A stretch of DNA of 64,000 nucleotides, from positions 38,368,766 to 38,432,765 of the forward strand of contig OX387184.1 in assembly GCA_947561395.2 (NCBI GenBank). Reading direction: 5' to 3'. A model generated the notes under the pieces. It was not told the origin of the DNA. It saw only the letters and a program-made list of their open reading frames with translations, and made no database searches. Made by a program: the position numbers and the translations under genes. This DNA is from Buxus sempervirens. Its lineage: Eukaryota; Streptophyta; Magnoliopsida; Buxales; Buxaceae. Below are positions 1 through 39,600 of the stretch, piece after piece; within the stretch, counting starts at the first letter, position 1, and the number at the start of each line of letters is the position of its first letter.

Positions 1-520
1 TCAGTCATAAAAACAACGGAATAAGTAGCACCAATAAGAATTATAAACAAAATATAGGGTTCTGTAGAATGTAAATACGCAGTGCTCCATGTTTGAATTA
101 GAAAAACAATCTTTTCTTCCAGAATGAATTAAAATTTTGAGTTGGTGCAACTCAAGTACCTTTAAACGCCTTTCTCTAACAGAAAGATATAAGCAAACTC
201 AAGTGGTTGTGGAATGAATTAATAAAGAATGTACAATGCATTAGTAAAAGAGATCAAGAAAATATAAATTGGATTGAAGATGATGGCATCAATGGAAAAC
301 AAAGATACATATCAAATATAGGTAAAAAAACACCATGTAACTTTGAAGTGAAACCACACAAGGAAATTCAAACTGTGCTAAAAATTTATAAAAAGGACAA
401 AAATGGTAACTTTCAAGGGAAGCCATGCCACCAAAAATGGTCAGAATATAAGCAGGTCACAACAATTTTAAAATAAAAAGTAAAAGAAAAACAATTTGAG
501 CATCTAAGTGATGTATTTAC
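1..520 (-). other. Intron 10 (partial) of the DRP2-like gene
   Basis: AT-rich sequence with no exon match, repeat or RNA gene that I can recognise. It starts at the GTAAAT donor at 520 and continues beyond the left edge. Confidence 0.8.
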
Positions 521-26969
<26,449 letters not shown>

Positions 26970-27277
26970 AGCTCCTCCGATCAAAAGTCCGAAACGAGAG
27001 GAAGATCGCTACACCAAAGAATCCTCAGGGAAGAACACGAATCATTGAACATCCAGCTTGGATTCGAGATTCGTCGAAGCTTCAGCAAAGAAAACCCTAA
27101 ATTCGGCAGAAAAAAGCACGAGATCCACACGGATCAGTCGACGGTTATTCAAAGATTCGAAGGCAGAAGAAGAGAGGGGGAGTTTTCGCGAAATGGTACA
27201 GAAAGTAAGAGGAAATGTAACCCTCTCTTCTCTCTCTCTCGCCTTTCGTTTTGAATCGTTTTTCGTCTCTCTCTTAC

Positions 27278-27286
27278 TATATATGG
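27278..27286 (-). promoter_or_regulatory. Probable TATA box of the DRP2-like gene
   Basis: The minus strand reads CCATATATAGTAAGAGAGAG here, about 310 bases before the start codon at 26969. The leader (about 27250-26970) is rich in GA repeats, which is common in plant 5' leaders. The start site itself is inferred. Confidence 0.6.
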
Positions 27287-27299
27287 CATGATTAATGGA

Positions 27300-29869
27300 A
27301 ATGGGGCATTTCTTCTAAAGTCTAAAATCACTTTTACACAGTGTTAACTCTGTTATTTAAATTTCATAAGAAGGCTGGGTTGTCTGGCATGAGACTTCAT
27401 TGGACATATTTGCATTAATCGGTCGGTTAGATTTGGCCCGGGTTGATATCAGGGTAAAACTGAACCAATGTTATTAGTTAAAACCCAAAGCCCAAACTAA
27501 GTACTAACTGAATTGAGAACCGACCTTTCCAATTCAAAAACTGAATCGACCTTTAAATGGAGCCAATCCAACTCAAATTACAAATTTATTTCTGTTCGGG
27601 TGGGTTTAGGTTAATTTAACGTACATTAAACGTGTTCCCTAATCTTTATAGTCTGCGAGGCTAAGACATAAAGACAAGCCGTGTCTTTTTTTATCAAAGC
27701 TGTGATATACTAAACTATAAATAAATAATTAAATAAATACACTAATAACATAAACCAAACCTACAAGTTTCCAAAATAATATCAAAATCAACTATCAATC
27801 CAAGTGACAAAACCGTGTGACATCACAAGACTCATGAAATAAGACATCCTTGAGAAGCTATATTTGGCCCAGTTGCCACTTTACGTCTTATTGTGAACTC
27901 GACCTACTTAGAATTTTGGACATTCATTATCACAGCAAAGCATCCAAACCTGATATAGGTATTGACTTGGTAAGTACAATCCAGTCAAATGTATAAGTGG
28001 AAACCAAGCATAAACCAAATAAAGAACGGCCCATATCATTATTTAGATAAACTATGGATCCATAATGAGCTAACCCTGCTAGACACAAACCAAAACCAAA
28101 TATATATGTTATTTGCCATCATGGCTAAAATAACTCCCTAATGGAGGAAAACCAATTAACACTGCTCTCATGGTAGAAATACTCCATCATAAAGAAAATT
28201 ATCGAGACAGCTCACCCCATCATGGAGGAGCAACCAAATACCTCAAAAACCCAAAATTCAACATAAAATCCATTAAAACTACCAAATCTATTTCCAAACC
28301 TTTTCGAATGATTCCAAAAGTCAAAACACAAGTAAAACCATGTTATAGAAATATAGAAACCATTTAAGATCAATAAAAATCCTTTGACGAACCAAACCCA
28401 TCATTCCAAACCAGAATCTATCTATTCAAACCAAAATGCATCCAAGATCTTTTATATATTTTATAAAATTATTTTACCTATGAGAACATCCTCAAATCAT
28501 CTCTAGAAACTTTCAGAATTATTTTGGTGTACAAAAATTTCATATGAAAATACAAAATAAATTTTAATAAATTATTATAGAATTTTAATCATGTATAGAT
28601 CAATTATGCCACATACAAACAAGTTAAGTTTCAAATCTCATAACTTGGCCATTTTTTAACCAAATTACCTAAAATTTGACTCTTTAGATTTATAACTCAT
28701 AGTATTAAAATAAGATGTAGCAGTTTTTAAAATTCCTTGTAGTTAAATAATTATTACATTTCAAATTCAAGTTTAATGAAAAACCTGTGCAAATAGTAAG
28801 AATAAAATTTAATTTAAAAATACTAAATGATAGAATATTATTTAGATTATATTTTTGGTGAAACTAGACAGAAAACCACACAACTTTTATAAGATCACAT
28901 GACCCAAATACATTTCTAAGTAGGTGCAAAAAATCAATTTGTTTGAAAAACACGTGCAAGAATCTGGTTTTACTGGGTTTTCCAAATCCTTTCCAAGTTC
29001 TGATATGTTCTTTGTTTTCTCAATAATGGAATCAATACCAGACTATAAAAAAATCTAAAATCATGTTCCAAATCATTCTAAAGGAACCAAATTTAACCCA
29101 ACATATTTTTAGCATAAAGGTCATATACTCTAACCAAGAACCTCAATCCAACAAGGTGTAACCATTTTTTAAACAAACTAAAGCCAAGACACAAACCTCT
29201 ATTTCGGATTTCGAAAATAGATCTCAAAACCTCCCAAAACTCATCTCAAATGCATAATATATCTCAGAAAAATATAAAACACAATAGACCATTCTAAACC
29301 TTGAAAATCATATAAGAACCATCCATAAACAAATATGAAATATGCTTTAACATCTGTTAGATCATTTAAAATACAAAACCAGGGTTAAAGAACCTCAAAA
29401 CCAATCCATAATATCTCTATTTAATGGTAAAACATGAAAACATGCAATTTTCCAATGTTTAAGGGTTACTATTTACCTCTAGAACACAACAATCCCTTTT
29501 CGTATGAACCAAAATGCAGTCCCATTTTTCTCAAAATCGAACTATTTTAGAGATCTCCAAACAACAACTCCACCGTTCAGATTGAAGAACCATTTGTCAT
29601 GAACCTCTCATCCAAATTTTAGCTTGATCGGGCAGTGGATCATCATTGGATCTAAATTTGATGAAAGTTGGTTAGGATAGATTGTAATAGTTTTTATTCT
29701 CCATGCCAAAGCATTCTCTTCTATGCTTTCTCCGTACATCCAAATGTCCAATAATATGGCTAAAAAGACTTAATAACAACCCTTAATTCCCTATTTATAA
29801 TGGGTGTAAATGTTTCCCTAATTCAACTAGGATTTCAAGTCTACCTAGACTAACTTGGGTTACAAGTTT
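27300..29869. other. Intergenic AT-rich region, possibly an old LTR
   Basis: No gene is visible. Around 28020-28110 the order of words ATGGATCCATA...CTAGACAC(A/T)AAC resembles positions 30930-30970 in the LTR at 29870. This suggests a heavily decayed copy of the same family, in the same orientation. No ends were found. Confidence 0.35.
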
Positions 29870-31021
29870 TGTAATGCCCCGAACCCGGGTCATTGCAAAA
29901 CCAGCACCCAACCCGAATCCGAAGTGCTATTGGGCCCATAAACAACATCATCTGAATACCAGACCAAAAATAATTCATTCTATATTAAACATCATAGTGC
30001 GGAAATGTAATGTTTACAATCATCATAAATATGTCTAAATATAAAATGCCATCAAAACCAATATATCAAGTCCGATATGATAAAAAGGTTCTAAATCTCT
30101 CAAAAACAACCTCAATACTAATCAAGGTAATAGTAATCCTCCGGATGAAAATCTGTGATCTCGCCCTGAGTATCAAAAGTCAAATCCCCCTCTCCATATC
30201 AGCTGAAGAACAAAACAAAAGCAAATAGAGTGAGATACGAATATCTCAGTAGGTAACACGATGCATGATAAAAACAATTTACATAAACAAAGCAATAAGT
30301 TGTTCATGCTCGATAAAGATGCAACTACACAGGATACATTTTCATCAAATAAAAGCAGTCAAAGAAAGATAATTTGGCATTTATTAATTTCAATGATCAT
30401 GTATCTAACATAACAATGATATGTAACAAAATCCGGTTAAACCAGCATATATCTCCATAATAGCCAAAGTCAAATCATTCCATCATATGTTTGTAGTAAC
30501 CAGGGCAAACAAATCCAATCGAACCCGATAAAGCATACACAAATACACATGTGCCATTGTAGGACCCGTGAAGACAGATAAGTCTTTGAGAAGACATTCT
30601 TCAATACTATGCCACCATGCATCTTATGGGCGAAGCTACTAGGACACTCAAACCCAACTCTTATTCTGACGATAAGAGCTGTAGTCACCGATTTATTGCG
30701 CACGAAACTCACAGAGTTTGGCATAAACCACCAGCATGCAGCCCCTGAATCAATACATGGAGATGGCTGTTAATCCTCATGTACATGGTACTCACTAGCA
30801 ATCATAACATGAAATGATGACCCTACAGTCATGAGACCTCCCAAAGCAAACTAACTTGCAAAGGAAGTGCGATCGCAAATGGGAGTAATCGACCCAAAAT
30901 AAATACCCCATTTGCTATCTAGCTTATTCTATGGATCCATATACAGCTATGCCCACTAGACACTAACAAAACAGAGGACTCGTCTGATATACATATAAGG
31001 TAGTAGTGCCTAGTGGCATAT

Positions 31022-33329
31022 TGTAAAATCCTGAATTTTTAATAACATTAAAAATATTAGATTTTGTTGTTAATTAGTTTAATTAATGGAAAATTTTAAA
31101 AAAATTGAGAAAAGGAAATTTATTTGAGTTAAATTTAAAAATCTAAATGGGAAAATTTTATTTATTTGGGGAAGATGCTGGCGTAGGTTATCGATGGAGT
31201 GGCAAGTACCTGATCGCACACTTAAATGAGTTGAATAGGTAGGAATCCTTGAGTGGGTGAACATGCAGCGAACCATGAGTTGGGTAGGGCGAGTATAAAT
31301 ACTTAGCGTATTTCGGAGCGTAGGTTTGGCACACTTTGAATCCGAGGGAAATTGCGGCTGGAGTTCTAGGGCTTTGGGGAGAAGAGTAGACGTGTGTTTT
31401 CTTGCCGATCAGCGAGTGTTCAGAAAACCATTTTCGATCAGAGGAGAATCTGGGCGGAAGATCGATATCGGGGCTTTCAATTCTCAAAGTTTTCAGTGCA
31501 AGGATTTGAGCGTATAACAAGTGAGTAGCATCGTTTAATCTGTGTTTTTGGGGTTTTGATTCTAGATTAGCCGAACTGCATGTTGTGGAAGGATGTTAGT
31601 TCCAAAGGTGGATTATTCGATGAGATTTGGAGTCGTGATATGAAGTAGGTTAGATTAATTTCGAATCATGTTTAAAGGTCTTTTGGGGATGGTAGAAACA
31701 CAGGAAAAGTGTTACAGAGGGTTGAAACTGGGACAATCATGGAGATTTCGCATTAACAGAGAGTCTTGAGTCGCAAAGGGTATCCGCTGAGCTGCCGCCA
31801 ACCCCTTTGCTCTCAGCGGCAGCTTGGCGCAAGCAACTTGTTGGATCCGCCGACTTGGCGCCAACTTTGCTGAGGTCAGCGCACCCACCACATATTACAT
31901 TGAAATGCTGCTGATCATTTTGAGCCTATTTTTTATACTTTTAAGGATTCAATCTCTTAGCCAAACCCTAGATTAGGATGTTAGAGGTATTTTTTAATTT
32001 ACTCAAAACCTTCGGAGATATAATTACATAAATTATGGGTTCTACATGTCAAGTTTGGGAAACTGTTGGTTGTAACTTACTGTTCCAAATGCCATGAGTT
32101 AATGACTTAGTTTTATTTATGTCTTACATTTGTTTCTAGTTTATGAATTTGTTTAACCTGGGTTTGTGTGATTTCAAAGTGCTTAACAGTAGATGTAAAT
32201 TTTCTTTGTGTAAGAAAAAGGAGTTTTCTACCGATGAGATTGGTTTTGTTTTGGGTTGGAATACCTACTGAGTTTACATGAATTTCTATTCTGGTCTAGA
32301 GGGACCTGTGATGAGGTTATATGGCATTATACATGATGATGGAAATGTTTAGTTTAATGTGGTGTCAGTGTTGAGTTATGAAATTGTTTTCTGTTTTGGT
32401 TTAGCTTCACCTGGATCCAGAGTCTAAGATTAGTAATGTGATGTTATTGCTTCGTTGGTGTAATTGCATGGCTTTGAGTGTTGCCACTGCCGGTTTAGAG
32501 CAGCCAAAAATCCTGAGTAGGCCTGGTTGTCAATGCCGAAACCCGGTGAGTAGGCCGGCATTGGATGACAAAACCCTGAGTAGGCCGTCATTTCAGAGTG
32601 TCTGAAACCCTGAGTAGGCCGGAACTGTGTACATGGAGGGGTGGATGTCGCCTTGGCATGTCAATTAACCAATGTAAGCAACTACATGACATTGACCAAT
32701 GTTGGTATTTATTTTTGTTTGACGTGATATGTTTTATTCGCTGGTCTATTGGTGTGGAGTAGCCCATGATAAAATACTCTATTGGTGCGGAGTGGCCCAT
32801 GATAAACACTCCAGTATTTCAGAAGCCTGAGTTATTTGAAATTATGATTTCATCGATGTATGGTTACCCGGTTATACTTGATTTCATGGCTGTATTCGAG
32901 ATTTGATACCGAGATTATTAATTTAGGTTACATGATGGATTTCTGCGTTTATATCAATTGGATTGTTGGGATGTTGACGGATTACTCAAATTTTATGTGT
33001 TATCGTCACTGTATATGTTTTGTAACCGTGGCATGTCTTAGAACTGAACTAAATGTATTTGTGAATGCATGTGTTGCTCACTGGGATATTCATTTCTCAT
33101 TCCGTATTGTTTTGTTTTATTTTCAGCTACTCTTGGAGATGACGATTCCTGCGGGTAGCTGCTCGGTCATGTGAATTTATTTCAGTTTAGGTTCCTAGTA
33201 TACTCTGATTATATAGTTATTGTTGTATTCATGTTTTTCCTTCACTATGATATTGCGATCCTGTGTGATTTATTAACCTTCAGAAATGAGTTATGGTTTC
33301 TCTACGTAACTCGGATTCGGGGCATTACA
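31022..33329 (+). mobile_element. Solo LTR (copy A), nested in copy C
   Basis: It begins TGTAAAATCCTGAATTTT and ends GATTCGGGGCATTACA (TG...CA). The flanks are catat on the left and tatat on the right, a 5-bp duplication with one mismatch. A TATAAATA box lies at 31294-31301. Much of it matches the inverse of 34160-37158. No coding sequence. Confidence 0.85.
31294..31301 (+). promoter_or_regulatory. TATA box of solo LTR copy A
   Basis: TATAAATA lies 272 bp from the TG end and is conserved in copy B, at a similar distance from its end. This fixes the likely transcription direction of the family. Confidence 0.6.
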
Positions 33330-34159
33330 TATATAAAGTTCCAATACTTAAATTCTTCCAAAATTCTAAAATCAGCAAGTGGTTTCTGGTGTAAGGTCTC
33401 TCTTTGTGAAAATCAAAATTCATGATGTGTGAAAATAGTTTTTCTAAATGAATGTCTTAGTCAAATAGGTTTTAAAGTTTAAAATCTCAAAATCCCAATT
33501 TATTTTCAAGTTAGGCAACTATCAAACCTAAAATAAATCCTCAACTTTGTTTATGTAGTAAATATGTTATTTGAATCGTTAAATTCATCTCAAATCATTT
33601 AATTCAAATGAAAAATCCATTTAAAATCATTTTATTTCAAGTTAGAAATTCAATTTTTTGAATAAAACGAAATTTTGTCTCGGTCGCTCAACACTGTCGC
33701 CCAGGCGACCTAGCTGAACGGCTGTTTAAAATAAATGAAATTTGACATGTAATGGGCGCTCAATTGATCGCTTAGGCAATCCCCCTAGGCGACCTACTAA
33801 ATACACAGGCGCCTAGACCATCACCTAGGCGATGGGTGGGCGACCTAAGATCCTGCAATTTCCAATAACAAACGCCTATGATCGCCTAGGCGATCGTGCT
33901 AGGCGCTCGTGCGACTGCAGCTAATCCGACACTGAAACTCACGATTTTCTCTGTATCAAGCAATATCTACATGTATATTCAACAACAATTTGACAAAACA
34001 TACATATACACTACGATTAAACATGCATTACGATCAAACACAGAAGAATCAAAATCACGATCAAAATGGTGTGTTACCTACCTGTTTCAAGCAGTTCTTC
34101 CTCCTCCTTTTTCCAGCAACGACTTCTCTCTTCATAGACACAAGGTACTCCTGGGATGC

Positions 34160-37158
34160 TGTAACGCCCCGGATCCGAGTCACGAAATAACACCGTAACT
34201 CATCCCCGGAGGTTAATTTAAAACACAGGATCACAATATCAGAGTGAAGGAAAAACATGAATACAACAATAGTTATATAACAGAGTGCACTAAAATATTC
34301 CCAAACTAAAATAAAACTCACATGTCCAAGTAACTACCCGCAAGTATCGAGCTCTCCAAGAGTATCTGAAAACAAAACAAAAGCAACGGGGTGAGATATG
34401 AATATCCCAGTGAGCAGCACATGCATGCATAAATACATTTAGTTCAGTTCTAAAACATGCCACGATTACAAACCATATACAATGATGATAACACGTATAA
34501 CCCAACAAAACTTCAACGATCCAATTTACATCCGTGAGGAAAACCATCGTATAAACCAAGCAGTAAAAACGGTATCAAATCATGCATATAGCCGTAAAGT
34601 CACGTATAACCAGGAAACAACATATCGAAGTAATCATAGTTCAACAACTCAAAAGATATAACTCGGGTCCCAACCCGTATCAACAATAAAGTCACATCAT
34701 AGCCATGCCCACGCCTCTCAATGTATATCCGGCCTACTCAGGGTTTCGGATATTGAAATGACAGCGTCATCCAATGCTGGACTACTCCGGGTATCGGCAT
34801 TGACAACACCCTACCACTCAAGGTCACGATGCTGCTCTACACTGGCGGAAAAGATACTAACACCAGATAACCGATAAACCACATTCAGTGAACCATAAAT
34901 ACCAATAAACAAGCGGATAAAACATATTGTGCCAAATAAACAAATCCCTACAATGGTCAATGACATGTAGTTGCTTAGATTGGTTAATCAACATGCCAGA
35001 GTGACATCCATACCTCCATGTACACAGTTCCGACCTACTCAGGGTATCGGACACTCTGAAATAACGGCCTACTCAGGGTATCGACATCCAATGCCAGCCT
35101 ACTCCGGGTATCAGCATTGACAACCAGGCCTACTCAAGGTTTCTGGCTGCTCTACACCGGTCGTGGCAATACTCCATGGCCATGCCATTACACCAATAAA
35201 ACAAAATACATCACATTACTAAGCTTAGACTCTGGATCCAAGACAAGCTAAACCAGCAGTAAATATAAAACTATCAAATCAACCCAATGTGTTTTCCATC
35301 ATATAAAACTGACAAATGGATCAACATGTTCAAGTGAATCAATCCTGAAGTGTACCATGCATTCGAAGATGAACTAGCATAATAGTGTAGATGCATTTCA
35401 GCAAAATAAATATGGTCTCAAAACTGACTTTTCAGAAGTAAACGCATAATACAGAAACAATTACAGCATCCAAACTTCGATTAAACATCAATTAGCAAAC
35501 AGTTCCTAGCTTCTCAATTTCGCTTTCATAAACCAAATCAATCAAAACGAATGTCATAAAATCCTCAAAACACATTTTGGATGAGTGGAATAGTCTTAGG
35601 ATCCCCTATAAGGCCACCATACCAAAAAACAATCAATTCCGAGACAAAAAGTTTTGGACCTCAAAATATTCTAAGTCTGGTTAAAAACGTTGACTTTTGG
35701 TATATAATTTTTCTAGACAAATCTACAAGGCGTTTCGGGCTCAAATTTTGGTTGTAGTCTATTGAAGGGTAAACACACCTCCTAGAATTTTGTGGGCTCC
35801 TGAATCACTCATCTGGGTATCAAACCCAAACCGGGCTTTTTGATAAAAACCGGGATTTAGGCATTAACTGGAAAGTTGACTTTTTATTGGTTGGGAATTA
35901 GACCTTGGAAGTATTTTTATTGGTTCCAAATGGGGGGTAAAACCTTATTTACATGTAAAGACTTAAGTAAATGGATCAATTAATTACATGAAAGACATTT
36001 ATGTCTTTCATGTAATTAAGGGGCTATTTTCAACAAATTCAACAATTTGGGTAGGTGCGCTGACCTCGGGATGGTTGGCGCGAGGTAGGCGTGAGGTAGG
36101 CAAGATAGGTGCGAGACTGAGCACGCGATAGGCGTGAGACTCGCTCGACTTAGGCGCGACGAAAAAGGAAGCCGCGCGAGCTAGGCGCGCGTTGAGCGCA
36201 AGCTCGGCGGTAAGACCAAATTTTCGTTTCGCCTACCAGGTCAATTGGCGCTGGGTTAGCGCCGCTTGGTGAATACCCCTCTGTTTCATCGACTCTCTGT
36301 TAGTTCAAGATCTATACGACTGGCCGAACTTTTTCCCTCTATAACAATTTTCCTAGTCTCCAAACATTCCCAAAACACATTTAAACCACTTTTGAAATTA
36401 ATCTAAACACATTTTTATTTATCTCATTCAATCGTAAAGAAACCACACTCGGACTATCTCCGTCCAGAAACACATGAATATCTTCTTCCAGAAAACATAT
36501 GCATTCAGATTAAACCTACGAATAATACGAAAACCCAGGTTTTAAAACGATGTCACTCACCTTACACGCGCTTCCAAGTCTTTGCAATAGTACCCTTCGT
36601 GAAGCAAAAACCAACCAAGATCCACGACACACAGTCGATCGCTGCCCAGTCGATCGGCACCCAAACTCCTTCGTTTCGTGAGAGTCTTTCCTGGATACCC
36701 TTACCATGGAACAACTGGATCGGCAGGAAAACCCAGACTTCTTCTCCTCTCCAAACCCTATATCACTAGCCGCAATCGCCTTCAACTCAAAGTATCCGCA
36801 AACGAAAAGAAAACCCTACGAGTCTAAATACGCTAGGTATTTATACTTACCTTATATACACTTTGCAGCTCGGCGAGTTTTGAAACACTTGATTTGGTGC
36901 AACGCTCGCCCACCAAGATTCTTACCTATTCAACTCATTTAAGTGTGCGATCAGGTACCTGCCACTCCATAGATAACCTACACCAACATCTTCCCCAAAT
37001 AAATAAAATTTTCCCATTTTAAATAATTCATCCTATTTAGATTTTAAATTTAGCTCAAATTAATTTCCTCTTCTCAATTATTAAGATTTTTCATTAATTA
37101 AACTAATTAACAACAAAATCTAAAATATTTGTATGTTATTAAAATTCGGGATTTTACA
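34160..37158 (-). mobile_element. Solo LTR (copy B), nested in copy C
   Basis: It begins TGTAACGCCCCGGATCC and ends AATTCGGGATTTTACA, with a perfect gatgc duplication at 34155-34159 and 37159-37163. On the minus strand it carries the same TATAAATA box as copy A (36838-36845). It is about 3.0 kb with no open frame, in the same orientation as its host LTR. Confidence 0.9.
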
Positions 37159-37575
37159 GATGCTGAGAAATTTGAGATTCAAACGCCCTCTTTCTCCTTC
37201 TTCTTCTTCTTCTTCTCTCGGTCTCTCTCTCGTTTTCTTCTTCAGCCGCCGAATACCGAAACAAAGACAGAATACAAAAAGAATACGTTCCATATTCTCC
37301 TAGGGTATAAAACGCTATTTTACTCCCCCATTATCCTACGCATCACACCACTATCATTCATTACATATCCAACCAATCAAATCACAGAATCACTGCAATT
37401 TAATTCTTAGCTCGATATATCACGATCCAACGGTTTGATCTGCTTCAAACTCCTGATCTCCTCTATCAATATGATCACCTATAATTATAATAAAAATCCA
37501 TCAATAAAATCCTCGAATAAATATTAATTATTATTTAATTTAAAATTTAGAAAATATTCGGGGTCTTATAAGTTT

Positions 37576-38021
37576 ACCAAGAAATCTTAGTTTAATTAGG
37601 CTCCATTTGGATGTCAAGAGAATGCGAGAAATACATGTGAGAAAAGAAAGTAAAAGAAACTAAAAAATAATTTTCCCCATAATGTTTGGATTTTGCAGGA
37701 AAATTTTATTTTTTTAACTGAAATTCTAGAATTTTTTGTTTGGATATTAAGAAAGTTAATAGAATCTTGATTACAATTTCCAATTCTACCCTCCCATGTA
37801 TGCATGGCTTTGACTTTATTTTATTTTCATGGCCATAAACTGGAAAATTCATCTTCCTTCCATTTTCTGTAATTTTAAAATCACATCTTCCTCACCCATC
37901 TTTGTAACTCTTTCTCCATCCTCTCAACGACTACTGATGCCTTTAGCCTCCTCTTCTTAGCCTTTAATTCTATCGATACAATTGGTCTATCAAGTCCTGG
38001 ATTTCTACTCTTCATGTCGGC
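37576..38021. other. AT-rich spacer with one MITE-like end
   Basis: Begins near 37601 with ggctccatttggatg, a motif like the end of the candidate element in intron 1. I found no matching inverted end. Confidence 0.3.
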
Positions 38022-39554
38022 TGCAAGACCCGAAAATTTCCAGAGTTATTAATTGATTAAAAATCTAAATATAATTAATGATTTTTCTAAATCTATTATT
38101 TGATTTATATAGGTAAACTCATGGAAGAAGGAGATCCAGAGTTTGAGGCAAATCGGACCAATGGATATTGAGACATATGGTGAGCATTACTTTAAGCATT
38201 ATTTTTTATTTAATTGGTTAGGTGTATAGTGAATGGTATAGATGAGAAGCATGGGAACACAGTTAATAAAATAGGGTTTTAATATGGCATATGAATGAAA
38301 TTTTATTCTTCCTTTGCCTTTGTGTTTGACGGCTGATGGGAGAAGGGAGAACTCCATTCGTATACACTAGATAGAGCAACCTGGAGAGCTTCAGATTATT
38401 TAGAAGGCATCTAAGCAATTGTAGAAGAAAGATCTGATCGTGACTTTGAAAGGAAACAGAAGAAGAAGTAAACAAGAGATTTTAAGCAATCAAGAGGTAG
38501 GTAGCACACTATTTAGTCGTTAATCGCAAGATTTATTGTGTTTAAATCGTTTAGCATAATTTGGTATGAATTATAGATAATATTGGTTGTGTTGGAAGTG
38601 ATTTTGATTAACAAAATAGTGTTTAAAGTAGAGAGGAAATGAATCGGATTTTTAGAAATTTGTCGCAGTTAGATGAGTGCTCGACATGATCGCTCGAGCG
38701 ATCCTGTTAAGCGCCTCGCCTACAAATCTCTTGTGAACTAGTGCTCAACATTAACGCTTGAGCGATTGAATTGAGCACCCGTTCAATTTATATAATTATT
38801 TGATTGCTAAATGTGATTGCTTGAGTGCCTTTTGTCGAGTGCCAGTTATATTTTCTATTAAAATTTTAGCTCTGAGATCGCCTGACCACACCGCTCGAGC
38901 ATGAGGGTCAATACATAAGTTTATTTCTGAACTTTTTGAGCAAATTTTCATTATAGAATGATTTTTAATAGAATTCAACCCATGTACCAATATGAATTAG
39001 GTGTTTACGAGTTGTTTTCACTGACCGTTCATTTAAAAATAATTTAATAAAGATTTTGGGTACGTTCTACTGAAATAAGTCATTTTTCGAGTTTGAAGGG
39101 AGTTGTGGTTCTCAATTTGGTTTTAAGTCTAACTGATTGATTTCAACACCTGCATAAGTATGTTTTGAATGTGTTTTAAACACTGGAATTGATTGAAAAG
39201 GTTTTGCACCGGATTTGGTTATGTGGTGCTACTGGATTGATGTTGAACAAGCTTTACATCCTATATGCCACTAGGCACTATTGTTAAATGCTTTGATATT
39301 AAGAGAGATATTTTGAGTGTGTCTAGTGGGCATAGCTGCATATGGATCTATAGGGTTAAGCTAGAGAGTGAAGAGGTCTTTCCTTTGGTTGATTACTCCT
39401 AATTTGAGTTTGCGCTTCCTTTACGAGTTAGTTCATATTGGGAGGTCTTCATGTACTATAGAGTCTCATTTCAGATACCAGTTGCTGGTGAGGTGCCCTG
39501 TATGTGTTGATTAGCGACTATCCCCATGTTCAGGTTTATGTGGCTGCATGCTTG
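38022..39554 (+). mobile_element. Truncated solo LTR (copy D)
   Basis: It begins TGCAAGACCCGAAAATTT, in the orientation of copy A. Near its right end it matches the inverse of 30710-31010 (the words GTGTCTAGTGGGCATAGCTG, GCTGCATGC). The match stops at about 39554, so the 3' part is missing. It carries the same kind of GC-rich block (38660-38910) as the other copies. Confidence 0.7.
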
Positions 39555-39600
39555 GATGGTACCATCCAAGCGGCCTCTACTTGACAGAGGCCGCTTCTAG
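39550..39600. repeat. 22-bp perfect palindrome followed by a 9-bp-stem hairpin
   Basis: Positions 39550-39571 are a perfect palindrome centred on GGTACC. Then 39570-39578 (GCGGCCTCT) pairs with 39586-39594 (AGAGGCCGC) across a 7-base loop, followed by TTCTAG. It marks the junction between LTR copy D and the next element. Confidence 0.9.

Larger units (their letters stand above)
29870..37570 (-). mobile_element. Solo LTR (copy C), split by two later LTR insertions
   Basis: It starts TGTAATGCCCCGAACCC and ends TTCGGGGTCTTATA. The last bases should be CA, so a C-to-T change is likely. The 5-bp duplication agttt lies on each side (29865-29869, 37571-37575). Two LTRs of the same family sit inside it at 31022-33329 and 34160-37158. 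Without them and their duplications it is about 2.4 kb. There is no internal gag-pol, primer site or second LTR, so it is a solo LTR. Orientation follows the TATA-bearing relatives. Confidence 0.85.

Noticed and set aside
1-520. Exon 11 of the DRP2-like gene
   Set aside because: I looked on the minus strand for the expected VHRVLV start and found no match or acceptor followed by it.
31022-37158. Copies A and B as the two LTRs of one full-length element
   Set aside because: They are in opposite orientation and have different 5-bp duplications, and no coding or primer site lies between them.
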